The notes beneath the pieces were generated by a model that had not been told where the DNA came from, ran no database searches, and saw only the letters and a list, made by a program, of their open reading frames with translations. Positions 53,767-62,188 of a stretch of DNA of 64,000 nt are shown piece by piece. The translations under genes and the position numbers were made by a program. This DNA comes from Streptomyces spinoverrucosus (GTDB lineage: Bacteria; Actinomycetota; Actinomycetes; Streptomycetales; Streptomycetaceae): NCBI RefSeq assembly GCF_006539505.1, contig NZ_BJND01000007.1, forward strand, positions 62,001 through 126,000. Reading direction: 5' to 3'. The stretch's first letter is position 1. Each line of letters opens with the position of its first letter.

Positions 53767-54585
53767 CTACGCGGCCCCCCGCATCACTTCCTCCCGCACC
53801 CGATCACACGACCGACTGATCAACCGAGACACATGCATCTGCGAAATCCCCAACTGCTCCGCAATCCGACTCTGCGTCATGTCCCGAAAGAACCGCATAT
53901 ACAGAATCGCCCGCTCCCGCTCCGGCAACGCCGCCAGCCCAGGCTTCACCGCCTCCCGATCCACCACCGTGTCCAGCGCGGGATCGGCGGACCCGAGCGC
54001 ATCGCTGAGCGAGTACCCGTCCTCACTGCCCGGCAGCTCCGCATCCAGCGACAACGCGCTGAAACTCTCCAGCGCCTCCAGCCCGGCCCGCACGTCCTCC
54101 TCACTCATGTCGGCGTACTCGGCGATCTCGGCCACACTCGGCTGCCGCCCGGAAGCACCGGCACCGGCACCCTGAACGCCCGCCGACAGCTCCTGCACAG
54201 CGATCCGCACCCGATTCCGCAGATCCTGCACCCGCCGCGGCACATGCAACGTCCACAGGTGATCCCGGAAGTGCCGCTTGATCTCGCCGGTGACCGTGGG
54301 CACGGCATAGCTCTCGAACGCGTTGCCACGCGCGGGGTCGTACCGGTCGACGGCCTTGACCAGCCCGAGGGCAGCGACCTGGCGCAGGTCGTCGTAGCTC
54401 TCGCCGCGGCTGCGGAACCGGCCGGCCAGCCGCTGAGCCATGGGCAGCCAGGCCTCGACGATCTCGTCGCGCAGTGCGTCGCGCTCGGGTCCGTCGGGCA
54501 GTTCGGCCAGGCGGCGGAAGGCGTCGGCGGTGTCGGGGGCGTCGTCGTGGGGGTGGTGCTTCGCGCTCGCTGGGGTGGTTCGCAT
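53767..54585 (-). CDS. RNA polymerase sigma factor, SigB/SigF/SigG family
   Basis: A 272-residue group 3 sigma factor with region 2 (about 45-110, AQRLAGRFRSRGESYDDLRQ, GLVKAVDRYDPARG, FESYAVPTVTGEIKRHFRDH), region 3 (QPSVAEIAEYADMSEEDVR) and region 4 with a C-terminal helix-turn-helix (LPERERAILYMRFF, RIAEQLGISQMHVSRLISRS). These direct general stress or sporulation transcription. No anti-sigma factor is adjacent. It is divergent from the TPP-enzyme gene with 250 bases between, which hold a candidate SigB-type promoter. ATG 54585 is chosen; the open frame to 54747 reads as unstructured. Confidence 0.93.
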   Translation of the reverse strand: MRTTPASAKHHPHDDAPDTADAFRRLAELPDGPERDALRDEIVEAWLPMAQRLAGRFRSRGESYDDLRQVAALGLVKAVDRYDPARGNAFESYAVPTVTGEIKRHFRDHLWTLHVPRRVQDLRNRVRIAVQELSAGVQGAGAGASGRQPSVAEIAEYADMSEEDVRAGLEALESFSALSLDAELPGSEDGYSLSDALGSADPALDTVVDREAVKPGLAALPERERAILYMRFFRDMTQSRIAEQLGISQMHVSRLISRSCDRVREEVMRGAA

Positions 54586-54629
54586 GATGCGTCGCAACTC
54601 CCTTGGAAGTGCTCTGCTTTGGACGGTCA

Positions 54630-54692
54630 CCGTGGGAGCGCGTGCACGGTCCGGACAGACACACGCGGGGTCGGTTCGGGCCGCTCCCACGG
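54630..54692. promoter_or_regulatory. 11-bp inverted repeat in sigma factor/TPP-enzyme promoter region
   Basis: CCGTGGGAGCG (54630-54640) and CGCTCCCACGG (54682-54692) are exactly complementary, 41 bases apart, upstream of the sigma factor start. It could be a pair of operator half-sites or a leader hairpin. Confidence 0.3.
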
Positions 54693-54761
54693 ACGTGCCT
54701 CCTGTCCGAAGCACTGACTCGCGCCTGCCCCCACCCCCTGGGCGCAAACACCCGTACCGGG

Positions 54762-54785
54762 GTTTTCCGGGTGCCCGGAGGGTGA
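54762..54785 (+). promoter_or_regulatory. Candidate SigB-type promoter for the TPP-enzyme operon
   Basis: GTTT (54762-54765), exactly 14 bases, then GGGTGA (54780-54785). The SigB/SigF-family consensus in Streptomyces is GTTT-N14-16-GGGTAY. The start codon follows 50 bases downstream. The divergent sigma factor could drive it. Confidence 0.5.
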
Positions 54786-54835
54786 CTCGGAACGGGAGCT
54801 GCCCATCTCGTTCGTCACGTCCTGGAGGTCACTCC

Positions 54836-56629
54836 ATGAGCACCAAGGTCTCCGACCACGTCCTGCAGCGGCTGCGCGAGTGGGGGGTGGAGCACGTCTT
54901 CGGCTACCCCGGTGACGGGATCAACGGCCTGCTCGCCGCCTGGGGCCGCGCCGACGACCGGCCGCGCTTCATCCAGTCCCGGCACGAGGAGATGTCGGCG
55001 TTCCAGGCGGTCGGTTACGCCAAGTTCAGCGGCCGTCTCGGAGTGTGCGCGGCGACGTCGGGACCGGGTGCGATCCACCTGCTCAACGGGCTGTACGACG
55101 CCAAGCTCGACCATGTGCCGGTGCTGGCGATCGTCGGCCAGACGCACCGTACGGCGATGGGCGGCTCGTACCAGCAGGAGGTGGACCTGCACTCGCTGTT
55201 CAAGGACGTCGCCTCGGACTTCCTGGAGACGGTGACGGTGCCCGAGCAGCTGCCGAACGTGCTGGACCGGGCGATCCGCACCGCGTACGCGCGTCGCGCC
55301 CCCACCGCCGTCATCATCCCGGGGGACGTGCAGGAGCTCGACTACTCGCCGCCGACGCACGAGTTCAAGATGGTGCCCTCCAGCCTGAACCGCAGCGCCT
55401 GGACGGCGATTCCCTCCGAGGACGCCCTACGCCGGGCGGCGGAGGTCCTCAACGCCGGTGACAAGGTGGCGATCCTGATCGGTCAGGGCGCTGCCGGGGC
55501 GCGCACGGAGGTGGAGCGGATCGCCGAGCTGCTCGGCGCGGGCGTGGCCAAGGCGCTGCTCGGCAAGGACGCGCTGAGCGACGAACTGCCGTACGTCACC
55601 GGCTCGATCGGCCTGCTGGGCACCCGTCCGTCGTACGAGCTGATGCGCGACTGCGACACGCTGCTGACCATCGGCTCCTCGTTCCCGTACACGCAGTTCC
55701 TGCCGGAGTTCGGGAAGGCGCGCGGGGTGCAGATCGACATCGACCCGCACATGGTCGGGATGCGTTATCCGTACGAGGTGAATCTCATCGGCGACGCCAA
55801 GGAGACCCTCCAGCGGCTCATCCCGCTGCTGGACACCGACCGTGGGCGCGAGTGGTACGAGACGGTGTGCGACAACGTGCAGCACTGGCGGCAGGTGATG
55901 GAGCGCCGGGCGGAGCTGTCGGCTGACCCGATCAACCCGGAGTACGTGGCCCACGCCCTGGACCCGCTGCTGCCCGAGAACGCGATCGTCACGTCCGACT
56001 CGGGTTCGGCGGCCAACTGGTACGCCCGCCATCTGACGATGCGTGGCAGCATGCGCTCCTCGCTGTCCGGGACGCTTGCGACGATGGGCTGCGGGGTGCC
56101 GTACGCGATCGGCGCGAAGTTCGCCCACCCGGACCGGCCCGCGATCGCGCTGGTCGGCGACGGGGCGATGCAGATGAACGGGCTGGCGGAGCTGATCACG
56201 GCGGCGAAGTACCAGGGCCGCTGGCAGGATCCGCGGCTGGTGGTCGCCGTGTGGAACAACCAGGACCTGAACCAGGTCACCTGGGAGATGCGGGCCATGG
56301 AGGGCGCGCCGTCCTTCCTGCCCTCGCAAGCGCTGCCGGACGTGCAGTACGCCGCTTTCGCCCGCTCGCTCGGCCTGACCGGGGTCCGGGTGGAGAAGCC
56401 GGAGGACGTCGAGGCGGGCTGGCGGGCCGGTCTGGAGGCCGACGGTCCGGCGGTGATCGAGTTCCTGACCGACCCTGCGGTGCCGCCGATCCCGCCGCAC
56501 GCCACGTGGGAGCAGATGGAGGCGACGGCCGCGTCGATCCTGAAGGGCGACGCCGACCGGGGCTCCATGGTCAAGCAGGGGTTCAAGGCGAAGGTGCAGG
56601 AGTTCCTGCCCGGACGGGAGAAGAAGTAG
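54836..56629 (+). CDS. Thiamine diphosphate-dependent pyruvate oxidase/dehydrogenase-like enzyme (PoxB type)
   Basis: A 597-residue TPP enzyme. The N-terminal Pyr domain has the catalytic glutamate E51 in SRHEEMSAFQAVGYA. The central FAD-type domain follows (KVAILIGQGAAGARTEVER). The PP domain carries the TPP/Mg motif GDGAMQMNG..(about 440) ending with WNNQDLNQVTWE. Length and order match PoxB and the related acetolactate synthase family. It probably oxidatively decarboxylates pyruvate to acetate and CO2. Two lysines near the C-terminus could help membrane binding, as in E. coli PoxB. First gene of a co-directional stress-type set (DUF2795, CBS, PfpI). Confidence 0.85.
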   Translation: MSTKVSDHVLQRLREWGVEHVFGYPGDGINGLLAAWGRADDRPRFIQSRHEEMSAFQAVGYAKFSGRLGVCAATSGPGAIHLLNGLYDAKLDHVPVLAIVGQTHRTAMGGSYQQEVDLHSLFKDVASDFLETVTVPEQLPNVLDRAIRTAYARRAPTAVIIPGDVQELDYSPPTHEFKMVPSSLNRSAWTAIPSEDALRRAAEVLNAGDKVAILIGQGAAGARTEVERIAELLGAGVAKALLGKDALSDELPYVTGSIGLLGTRPSYELMRDCDTLLTIGSSFPYTQFLPEFGKARGVQIDIDPHMVGMRYPYEVNLIGDAKETLQRLIPLLDTDRGREWYETVCDNVQHWRQVMERRAELSADPINPEYVAHALDPLLPENAIVTSDSGSAANWYARHLTMRGSMRSSLSGTLATMGCGVPYAIGAKFAHPDRPAIALVGDGAMQMNGLAELITAAKYQGRWQDPRLVVAVWNNQDLNQVTWEMRAMEGAPSFLPSQALPDVQYAAFARSLGLTGVRVEKPEDVEAGWRAGLEADGPAVIEFLTDPAVPPIPPHATWEQMEATAASILKGDADRGSMVKQGFKAKVQEFLPGREKK

Positions 56630-56691
56630 CCCTGTGTCGCCGCCCGCCCTTCGGGTACGCGGTGCGCGACCCCGAAGATCTGGAGCACAAC

Positions 56692-57072
56692 ATGCAGCGA
56701 GGCAGTGACCGGCTCAGCGTCCACCGGGACGAGGAGATGAAGCACGAACTGCAGGGGCTGCTCAGGTCGGGCCACCCCACCCGCACGGAGGAGTGGCACG
56801 ACCCCGAGCCCACCGCCGAGGACGACCCGCGCATCGCGGGCGGCCCGGTCATGCCGGGCTCGCTGGCGGAGGTCCGGCTGGAGCTGGGCCGGATCCTGGG
56901 GCGCAGCGCGTTCCCCGCGGGCCCGGGCGAACTGATGAGCGCCCTGCGCCGGCGCAACACGCCCGACGCCCTGATCGAGCCGTTGCGGCGGCTGCCCCGC
57001 TCGGCCCGCTACGTCAACGTTCAGGAGCTGGCCGAGGCCCTGACCCGCGGTGAGCGGGGGAGGGAGACGTGA
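56692..57072 (+). CDS. DUF2795-domain protein
   Basis: A 126-residue hydrophilic protein with the short DUF2795 motif in its C-terminal half (LMSALRRRNTPDALIEPLRR, LPRSARYVNVQELAEAL). The N-terminal half is charged (SDRLSVHRDEEMKHELQ). ATG 56692 is preferred; GGAG lies seven bases upstream. Its stop overlaps the next start, so it is translationally coupled to the CBS gene. Function unknown; DUF2795 proteins occur in actinobacterial stress loci. Confidence 0.82.
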   Translation: MQRGSDRLSVHRDEEMKHELQGLLRSGHPTRTEEWHDPEPTAEDDPRIAGGPVMPGSLAEVRLELGRILGRSAFPAGPGELMSALRRRNTPDALIEPLRRLPRSARYVNVQELAEALTRGERGRET

Positions 57073-57530
57073 TGATGGCCGACTATGTGCGCGAAGTGAT
57101 GACACCGGGGGTGGTGGCCGTCCGTCCGGACGCCTCGCTGGTGGAGGCGGCGCAGCTGATGCGCTCCCAGGACATCGGCGATGTCGTGGTGGCCGACGGG
57201 CAGCACGTGGTCGGGGTGCTGACCGACCGGGACATCACCGTGCGGGCGATCGCCGAGGGCATCGACCCGCTCACGGTGAGCGCCGCGTCGGTGTGCACGC
57301 CTGATCCGGTGGTGGTCGGGCCCCAGGACCCGGTGTCGACGGCGGTGGCGCTGATGCGCGAGAAGGCCGTACGCCGCCTCCCGGTCGTCGAGGACGGCCT
57401 GCCCGTCGGGATGGTGAGCCTCGGGGACCTGGCGATGGCCCAGGACCCGGACAGCGCCCTCGCCGACATCAGCAGGGCCGCACCGGACGCCGCCACACGC
57501 CCCGCACCCGACATCCGGGGCCCGGTGTGA
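57072..57530 (+). CDS. Tandem CBS-domain protein
   Basis: A 152-residue protein made of two CBS domains (VREVMTPGVVAVRPDASLVE and VVGPQDPVSTAVALMREKAV with RRLPVVEDGLPVGMVSLGDL). The pair would bind an adenine nucleotide and sense energy state. No effector domain is attached, so it probably works as a free regulatory subunit. It overlaps the DUF2795 stop. Start could be ATG 57072, ATG 57075 or GTG 57069; 57072 fits the overlap. Confidence 0.88.
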   Translation: MMADYVREVMTPGVVAVRPDASLVEAAQLMRSQDIGDVVVADGQHVVGVLTDRDITVRAIAEGIDPLTVSAASVCTPDPVVVGPQDPVSTAVALMREKAVRRLPVVEDGLPVGMVSLGDLAMAQDPDSALADISRAAPDAATRPAPDIRGPV

Positions 57531-57565
57531 GGCCCGTCAAGCACACGGAAGGACGCTGAGGCATC

Positions 57566-58111
57566 ATGCGTATCGCGTTTCTGACCGCGCCCGAGGGAGT
57601 CGAGCAGGTCGAGCTGACCGACCCCTGGAAGGCGGCCGCCGACGCCGGGCACGAACCCGTGCTGGTGTCGACGAAGAGCGGCGAGATCCAGGCCTTCGAC
57701 CACCTCGACAAGGCGGACAGGTTCCCAGTCGACGAGGTGGTGGGCGAGACCTCCGCGGACTCCTTCGGCGGCCTGGTGCTGCCGGGCGGGGTCGCCAATC
57801 CCGACTTCCTGCGGATGGACCCTAAGGCCGTGGCGTTCGTCCGGGACTTCTTCGAGCAGGGCCGCCCGGTGGCGGCGATCTGCCACGCGCCGTGGACGCT
57901 GGTGGAGGCCGACGTCGTAAGGGGCCGGGAGCTGACCTCCTGGCCGAGCGTGCGGACCGACATCCGCAACGCGGGCGGCACCTGGGTGGACGAGCAGGTG
58001 AAGGTGTGCGAGCACGGCACCAACAAGCTCGTCACCAGCCGTAAGCCGGGCGACCTGAAGGCGTTCTGCGAGACGTTCCTGGAGGTGTTCGCGAAGGAGA
58101 CCGCCGCGTAA
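57566..58111 (+). CDS. DJ-1/PfpI-family (glutamine amidotransferase-like) protein
   Basis: A 181-residue PfpI-type protein. The nucleophile elbow AAICHAPWTL places C106 and H107; the acid residue lies in PGGVANPDFL context. It resembles the YajL/PfpI group (protease or deglycase, both debated) that protects against carbonyl or oxidative stress. ATG 57566. It follows the CBS gene by 35 bases. A strong stem-loop follows the stop. Confidence 0.92.
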   Translation: MRIAFLTAPEGVEQVELTDPWKAAADAGHEPVLVSTKSGEIQAFDHLDKADRFPVDEVVGETSADSFGGLVLPGGVANPDFLRMDPKAVAFVRDFFEQGRPVAAICHAPWTLVEADVVRGRELTSWPSVRTDIRNAGGTWVDEQVKVCEHGTNKLVTSRKPGDLKAFCETFLEVFAKETAA

Positions 58112-58129
58112 TCGGGCAACCGGACGGAC

Positions 58130-58162
58130 CGGGCCGGGTTCCGCGGCGCGGAACCCGGCCCG
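58130..58162. terminator. Perfect 15-bp stem terminator between PfpI and DUF6158 genes
   Basis: Arms CGGGCCGGGTTCCGC (58130-58144) and GCGGAACCCGGCCCG (58148-58162) pair perfectly around a GGC loop. It sits between convergent genes. Confidence 0.85.
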
Positions 58163-58201
58163 AGCCGTGTCAAGCGCGCGGGGCTGCCGTCCGGGCCGGA
58201 C

Positions 58202-58543
58202 TCACGGGCCGCCTGCGCGACCCGAGCCCCACTTGCCCACAGGAGTCTGCTCACCGCGGGAGCCGCGTGAGCCACGTGAGTCGGTGGAATCACGGGAGTC
58301 GTGGGAGTCGCAGACCCCGTCCCCGGCGCGCTCCCGGGCGCCGTCGCGGGTGCGGCCGGGGGCGACGAAGCGGCGCGGGTTGCGACGCAGGTACTCGCCC
58401 TCCAGCTGGGCCATGCGTTCGTTGTGCGCGCGCAGCGCGTCGTTCGAGCCGTACAGCAGGGTGTCGTGGCGCGTGCGGTGGATGGTCTCCAGCTCTTTCA
58501 TGAGCTGCTGGTCATCCAGCCGGCCCGGGTCGACTCCGGTCAT
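58202..58543 (-). CDS. DUF6158-like small protein with SR-rich repeat tail
   Basis: A 113-residue protein. The core (DDQQLMKELETIHRTRHDTL, YGSNDALRAHNERMAQLEGE) is helical and resembles DUF6158 proteins from Streptomyces. The C-terminus is a Ser/Arg/Asp repeat (SHDSRDSTDSRGSRGSRG) encoded by imperfect 9-bp units at 58251-58315. Start ATG 58543 is chosen for a GGGG seven bases upstream; ATG 58573 is possible. Function unknown. Convergent with the PfpI gene and divergent from the release-factor-like gene. Confidence 0.7.
   Translation of the reverse strand: MTGVDPGRLDDQQLMKELETIHRTRHDTLLYGSNDALRAHNERMAQLEGEYLRRNPRRFVAPGRTRDGARERAGDGVCDSHDSRDSTDSRGSRGSRGEQTPVGKWGSGRAGGP
58251..58315. repeat. 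Imperfect 9-bp tandem repeat, coding for an SR-rich tail
   Basis: About six units of the type GGGAGTCGC / GTGAGCCAC in register within the DUF6158-like gene, each giving three residues of the SRD/SRG tail. Confidence 0.6.
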
Positions 58544-58630
58544 CGTGGTGCCCCGCTCGTCGTGTTCTCTCATGCGGTACGGGTACCCGCCCGGCAAGCA
58601 AAACCCCCAAGCGGCAACCGGGAGGGAGCC

Positions 58631-59755
58631 ATGGATCTCGCGTTCCTGCATCCACTCTACGAACATCCGGGCCCCTGGGCCTCCGTGTACGTGGACTTGT
58701 CACGGCACACGGAGGACACGCCCCACGAGCGGCATCTGACGGCCGAGGCGATGTCCCGGGAGCTCGCGGGGCAGGGCGGCGACGAGGCGACCTGCCGTGC
58801 CGTGCTGGACGCGATCGAGGAGCTGAAGCACTCGCCGGAGCCGCACGGCCGGGCCCTGTTCGCCCGTGCGGGTCACGTGGTCCTCGACCCGCCGCTGGCC
58901 CGCGCCCCGCAGGGCGGCTGGGCCGAGTGGACGTCGCTGCCCCGGGCCACCCCGCTGCTGGACCTGACCGGCGAGGACGCGGTGGCCGTGGTGGCGTACA
59001 TCGACCGTCGGGGCGCCGAGTTCGAGCTGCGCAGCGCGCTGGCCCGGGAGACGGCCGGTTCGGTCACCGGACGCCAGTGGCCCGTGCACCGAACCAGCAC
59101 CGTCGACTGGTCGGAGCGGCACTTCCAGCTGCGGGTGGAGAACACCTGGGAGCACAACGCGGCGGAGATCGCCGACGCGCTCGCCGTCTGCCAGGAGGAA
59201 ACCCGCGCCGACCTGCTGATTCTCGTCGGGGAGGACCGGGAGCGGCGGGCCGTGCACGAGCGGCTGCCCAAGCGGCTGCACGACCGTGTGGTGGAGGCGC
59301 CGCACGGCGCGGGCAGCCGGCTGCTCGACGCGGACGTGGAGGAGGCCCGCGCCACCCATGTGCGCCGGCATGCCGAGGCGGAGCTGGAGCGGTTCCTTGC
59401 CGCCCGCGCACCGGACGACGAGGGCCGCGCCGGGGCGGCGGAGGGCGTGCCCGCGCTGATCGAGGCGGCGCGCGAGCACCGTATCGACGAGCTGGTGGTC
59501 CGCCCGGACGGCGGCGACACGCACCGCGAGGTGTGGATCGGCGAGGACCCCGACCAGCTGGCGGTCCGCCGTACGGACCTGAAGATCCTCGGCGAGCAGC
59601 ACTCGTGGTCCGCCCGCGCGGACGACGCCCTGATCAGGTCGGCGGTCGCGACGAACGCCCCGGCGATCTCCCTGGCCCCCGCCGAGGCGGCCCGGGAGCA
59701 GGACGTGCCGACGGGCGGCCTTGGCGCGCTGCTGCGCTGGACCGAGCCGGACTAG
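58631..59755 (+). CDS. Bacterial archaeo-eukaryotic release factor family protein (baeRF family 2, Rv2629-like)
   Basis: A 374-residue protein of the type earlier named Rv2629 in Mycobacterium: an N-terminal domain (FLHPLYEHPGPWASVYVDLS), a middle domain (VVAYIDRRGAEFEL), a pelota/eRF1-like central region (HNAAEIADALAVCQEETRAD), and a C-terminal part ending GGLGALLRWTEPD. Members are linked to stress and hibernation; the tRNA-hydrolytic GGQ motif of eRF1 is not seen in the sequence. ATG 58631 has GGGAGGGAG upstream. Its TAG stop lies inside an 18-base palindrome shared with the convergent ABC-F gene. Confidence 0.8.
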   Translation: MDLAFLHPLYEHPGPWASVYVDLSRHTEDTPHERHLTAEAMSRELAGQGGDEATCRAVLDAIEELKHSPEPHGRALFARAGHVVLDPPLARAPQGGWAEWTSLPRATPLLDLTGEDAVAVVAYIDRRGAEFELRSALARETAGSVTGRQWPVHRTSTVDWSERHFQLRVENTWEHNAAEIADALAVCQEETRADLLILVGEDRERRAVHERLPKRLHDRVVEAPHGAGSRLLDADVEEARATHVRRHAEAELERFLAARAPDDEGRAGAAEGVPALIEAAREHRIDELVVRPDGGDTHREVWIGEDPDQLAVRRTDLKILGEQHSWSARADDALIRSAVATNAPAISLAPAEAAREQDVPTGGLGALLRWTEPD

Positions 59756-59769
59756 CGCCGCGGCGCTAG
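59752..59769. terminator. 18-bp perfect palindrome containing both convergent stop codons
   Basis: CTAGCGCCGCGGCGCTAG is fully palindromic. The release-factor-like gene stop TAG is 59753-59755; the ABC-F stop is the complementary TAG at 59766-59768. It may terminate both transcripts. Confidence 0.6.
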
Positions 59770-61385
59770 CGCGCCCGCTCCACCCGCCGCTCGTCCCACA
59801 CCGGCTCCGGGGTCTCCCGGACCCGGCCGTCGCTGCCGAAGACCAGGAAGCGGTCGAAGGAGCGGGCGAACCAGCGGTCGTGCGTGACCGCGAGGACCGT
59901 GCCGTCGAACGCCTCCAGGCCCTCCTGGAGCGCCTCGGCGGACTCCAGGTCGAGGTTGTCGGTCGGCTCGTCGAGGAGCAGGGCGGTGACGCCCTGGAGT
60001 TCCAGCAGCAGGATCTGGAAGCGGGCCTGCTGGCCGCCGGAGAGCCGGTCGAAGCTCTGTTCGGCCTGGCCGGTCAGCTCGTAGCGCCGCAGCCTGGACA
60101 TGGCGGCGCCGCGGTCCTGGGCGTGCTCCCGCCACAGGATGTCGAGCAGGGAGCGGTCCATGAGCTCCGGGTGGGCGTGCGTCTGCGCGAAGTGGCCGGC
60201 CACGACCCGCGCCCCGAGCTTCCACTCGCCCGTGTGGGACACGTCGTCCCCGGCGAGCAGCCGCAGGAAGTGCGACTTGCCGGAGCCGTTGGAACCGAGG
60301 ACGGCGACCCGTTCGCCGTAGAAGACCTCCAGGTCGAACGGCTTCATCAGCCCGGTGAGTTCGAGTCCCGCGCAGGTGATGGCCCGTACGCCGGTACGGC
60401 CGCCCTTGAGCCGCATGGTGATGTCCTGCTCGCGCGGCGGCTCCGGCGGCGGTCCGGCCTCCTCGAACTTGCGCAGCCGGGTCTGGGCCGCCGCGTACCG
60501 GGACGCCATCTCGTGGCTCACCGACGCGGCCTGACGGAGGTTCAGCACCAGCTTCTTCAGCTGGGCGTGCTTCTCGTCCCAGCGTCTGCGCAACTCCTCG
60601 AAACGGGCGAAGCGTTCCCGCCGGGCCTCGTGGTAGGTGGCGAAGCCGCCGCCGTGCACCCAGGCGTCGGCGCCGGCCGGGCCGGGTTCGACGGAAACGA
60701 TCTTCTCCGCGGTGCGGGCGAGCAGTTCGCGGTCGTGGGAGACGAAGAGCACCGTCTTGCGGGTCTCGGTGAGGCGCTCCTCCAGCCAGCGTTTGCCGGG
60801 TACGTCGAGGTAGTTGTCGGGCTCGTCGAGCAGCAGCACCTCGTCGGTGCCGCGCAGCAGCGCCTCCAGGACGAGCCGCTTCTGCTCGCCGCCGGAGAGC
60901 GTCCGCACCTGCCGCCACTGCGCCTTGTCGTACGGCACCCCGAGCGCGGCCGTGGTGCACATGTCCCACAGCGTCTCCGCCTCGTAGCCGCGCGCCTCGG
61001 CCCAGTCGGCGAGCGCCTGCGCGTACGTCAGCTGGGCGGCCTCGTCGTCGACCGTCATGATGGCGTGCTCGGCCGCGTCGACGGCCTTTGCGGCCTCGCG
61101 GATGCGGGGCGGCGCCACCGACACCAGCAGGTCGCGTACGGTCGTGTCGTCCCGTACGGATCCCACGAACTGCCGCATCACGCCGAGCCCACCGCTCACG
61201 GTGACGGTGCCGCCGTGCGGTTTCAGCTCACCGGAGAGCAGCCGGAGCAGAGTGGTCTTGCCGGCGCCGTTGGGCCCGACGAGGGCGACGACGGCGCCCT
61301 CGCCCACCCGGAAGGACACATCGCCGAGCAGGGTCCTCCCGTCGGGGAGGTGGTACCCGATGTGCGCGGCTTCCAGATGTCCCAT
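59766..61385 (-). CDS. ABC-F family ATPase
   Basis: A 539-residue soluble protein with two ABC domains and no membrane part. Domain 1 has Walker A VGPNGAGKTT and signature LSGGEQKRLVLEALL. Domain 2 has GSNGSGKSH, LSGGQQARFQILLLEL and Walker B TALLLDEPTDNLD. Between them is a helical linker (ERFARFEELRRRWDEKHAQL). ABC-F proteins bind the ribosome and act in translation; some protect against ribosome-targeting antibiotics, but sequence alone does not say so here. ATG 61385. The histidine phosphatase gene lies 70 bases upstream on the same strand. Confidence 0.9.
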   Translation of the reverse strand: MGHLEAAHIGYHLPDGRTLLGDVSFRVGEGAVVALVGPNGAGKTTLLRLLSGELKPHGGTVTVSGGLGVMRQFVGSVRDDTTVRDLLVSVAPPRIREAAKAVDAAEHAIMTVDDEAAQLTYAQALADWAEARGYEAETLWDMCTTAALGVPYDKAQWRQVRTLSGGEQKRLVLEALLRGTDEVLLLDEPDNYLDVPGKRWLEERLTETRKTVLFVSHDRELLARTAEKIVSVEPGPAGADAWVHGGGFATYHEARRERFARFEELRRRWDEKHAQLKKLVLNLRQAASVSHEMASRYAAAQTRLRKFEEAGPPPEPPREQDITMRLKGGRTGVRAITCAGLELTGLMKPFDLEVFYGERVAVLGSNGSGKSHFLRLLAGDDVSHTGEWKLGARVVAGHFAQTHAHPELMDRSLLDILWREHAQDRGAAMSRLRRYELTGQAEQSFDRLSGGQQARFQILLLELQGVTALLLDEPTDNLDLESAEALQEGLEAFDGTVLAVTHDRWFARSFDRFLVFGSDGRVRETPEPVWDERRVERAR

Positions 61386-61455
61386 GGGGCCGCATTCTGC
61401 GGGCGGGCGGCGAAGCGCGGCAAACCGTTATCGCGCCGGGCGCGCTCCGGGGCGG

Positions 61456-62121
61456 CTACTGGGGGTGTCCCGTCTCGTCCACCCGGTGCCCCGTGGGTCC
61501 GCCCTCGCCCGTCGGTGTGACCGTTGCGCCCGCCCAGGTCAGGGCCTTCCAGCCGTCGGTCGGGGAGCCTTCGAGGATCACGACGCCGGTGTTGTCGAGG
61601 GGGTGGGCGGCGGCGAAGGCGACGTCGACGTTGTCGGCGCGGGCGGCCGTCCACATACGGATCGCGGCGCCGTGGCTGACCATGGCGACGGCCCCGGCGC
61701 CGCTGCCTGCGACCTCCGCGACCACGGCGTCGTACCGCGCGAGTGCCTCCACGCCGCTCTCCCCGCCCGGCATCCGCAGATCGGTCTCCCCGGCCGCCGA
61801 GGCGAACACGATCCGCATGTACTCCTCGCCGCGCTCCGAGTCGCCCCGCAGCATCTCCAGCTCGCCCGCCGACACCTCACGGATGCCGTCGCGGACGATC
61901 ACGTCGAGGCCGCGGGCCGCCGCGAGCGGCGCGGCGGTGAGCTGGGTGCGCACGAGCGTGGAGGCGTAGACGGCCTCGATGTCCTCGTCGGCGAGCGCGG
62001 CCGGCAGGGCGGCGGCCTGGCGTTCGCCCAGCTCGGTCAGGCCGGGGCCGGGGACGGCGGTGTCCAGCACGTAGGCGACGTTGGACGGGATCTGGCCGTG
62101 ACGGACGAGCAGCAGGCGCAT
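61456..62121 (-). CDS. Histidine phosphatase (phosphoglycerate mutase-like) family protein
   Basis: A 221-residue enzyme with the RHG motif LLLVRHGQIPSN at the N-terminus (catalytic His9) and a second-histidine segment VAMVSHGAAIRMW. The pattern matches broad-specificity histidine phosphatases that hydrolyse phosphorylated metabolites. Substrate unknown. Its own start lies 67 bases from the divergent PAP2/DGK gene. Confidence 0.88.
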   Translation of the reverse strand: MRLLLVRHGQIPSNVAYVLDTAVPGPGLTELGERQAAALPAALADEDIEAVYASTLVRTQLTAAPLAAARGLDVIVRDGIREVSAGELEMLRGDSERGEEYMRIVFASAAGETDLRMPGGESGVEALARYDAVVAEVAGSGAGAVAMVSHGAAIRMWTAARADNVDVAFAAAHPLDNTGVVILEGSPTDGWKALTWAGATVTPTGEGGPTGHRVDETGHPQ

Positions 62122-62188
62122 CTATGGATTCCTCCGAGAGCCGGTCACCACCGGACAGAAACGGCCACTTCAGGGTACCCACCCCTAC

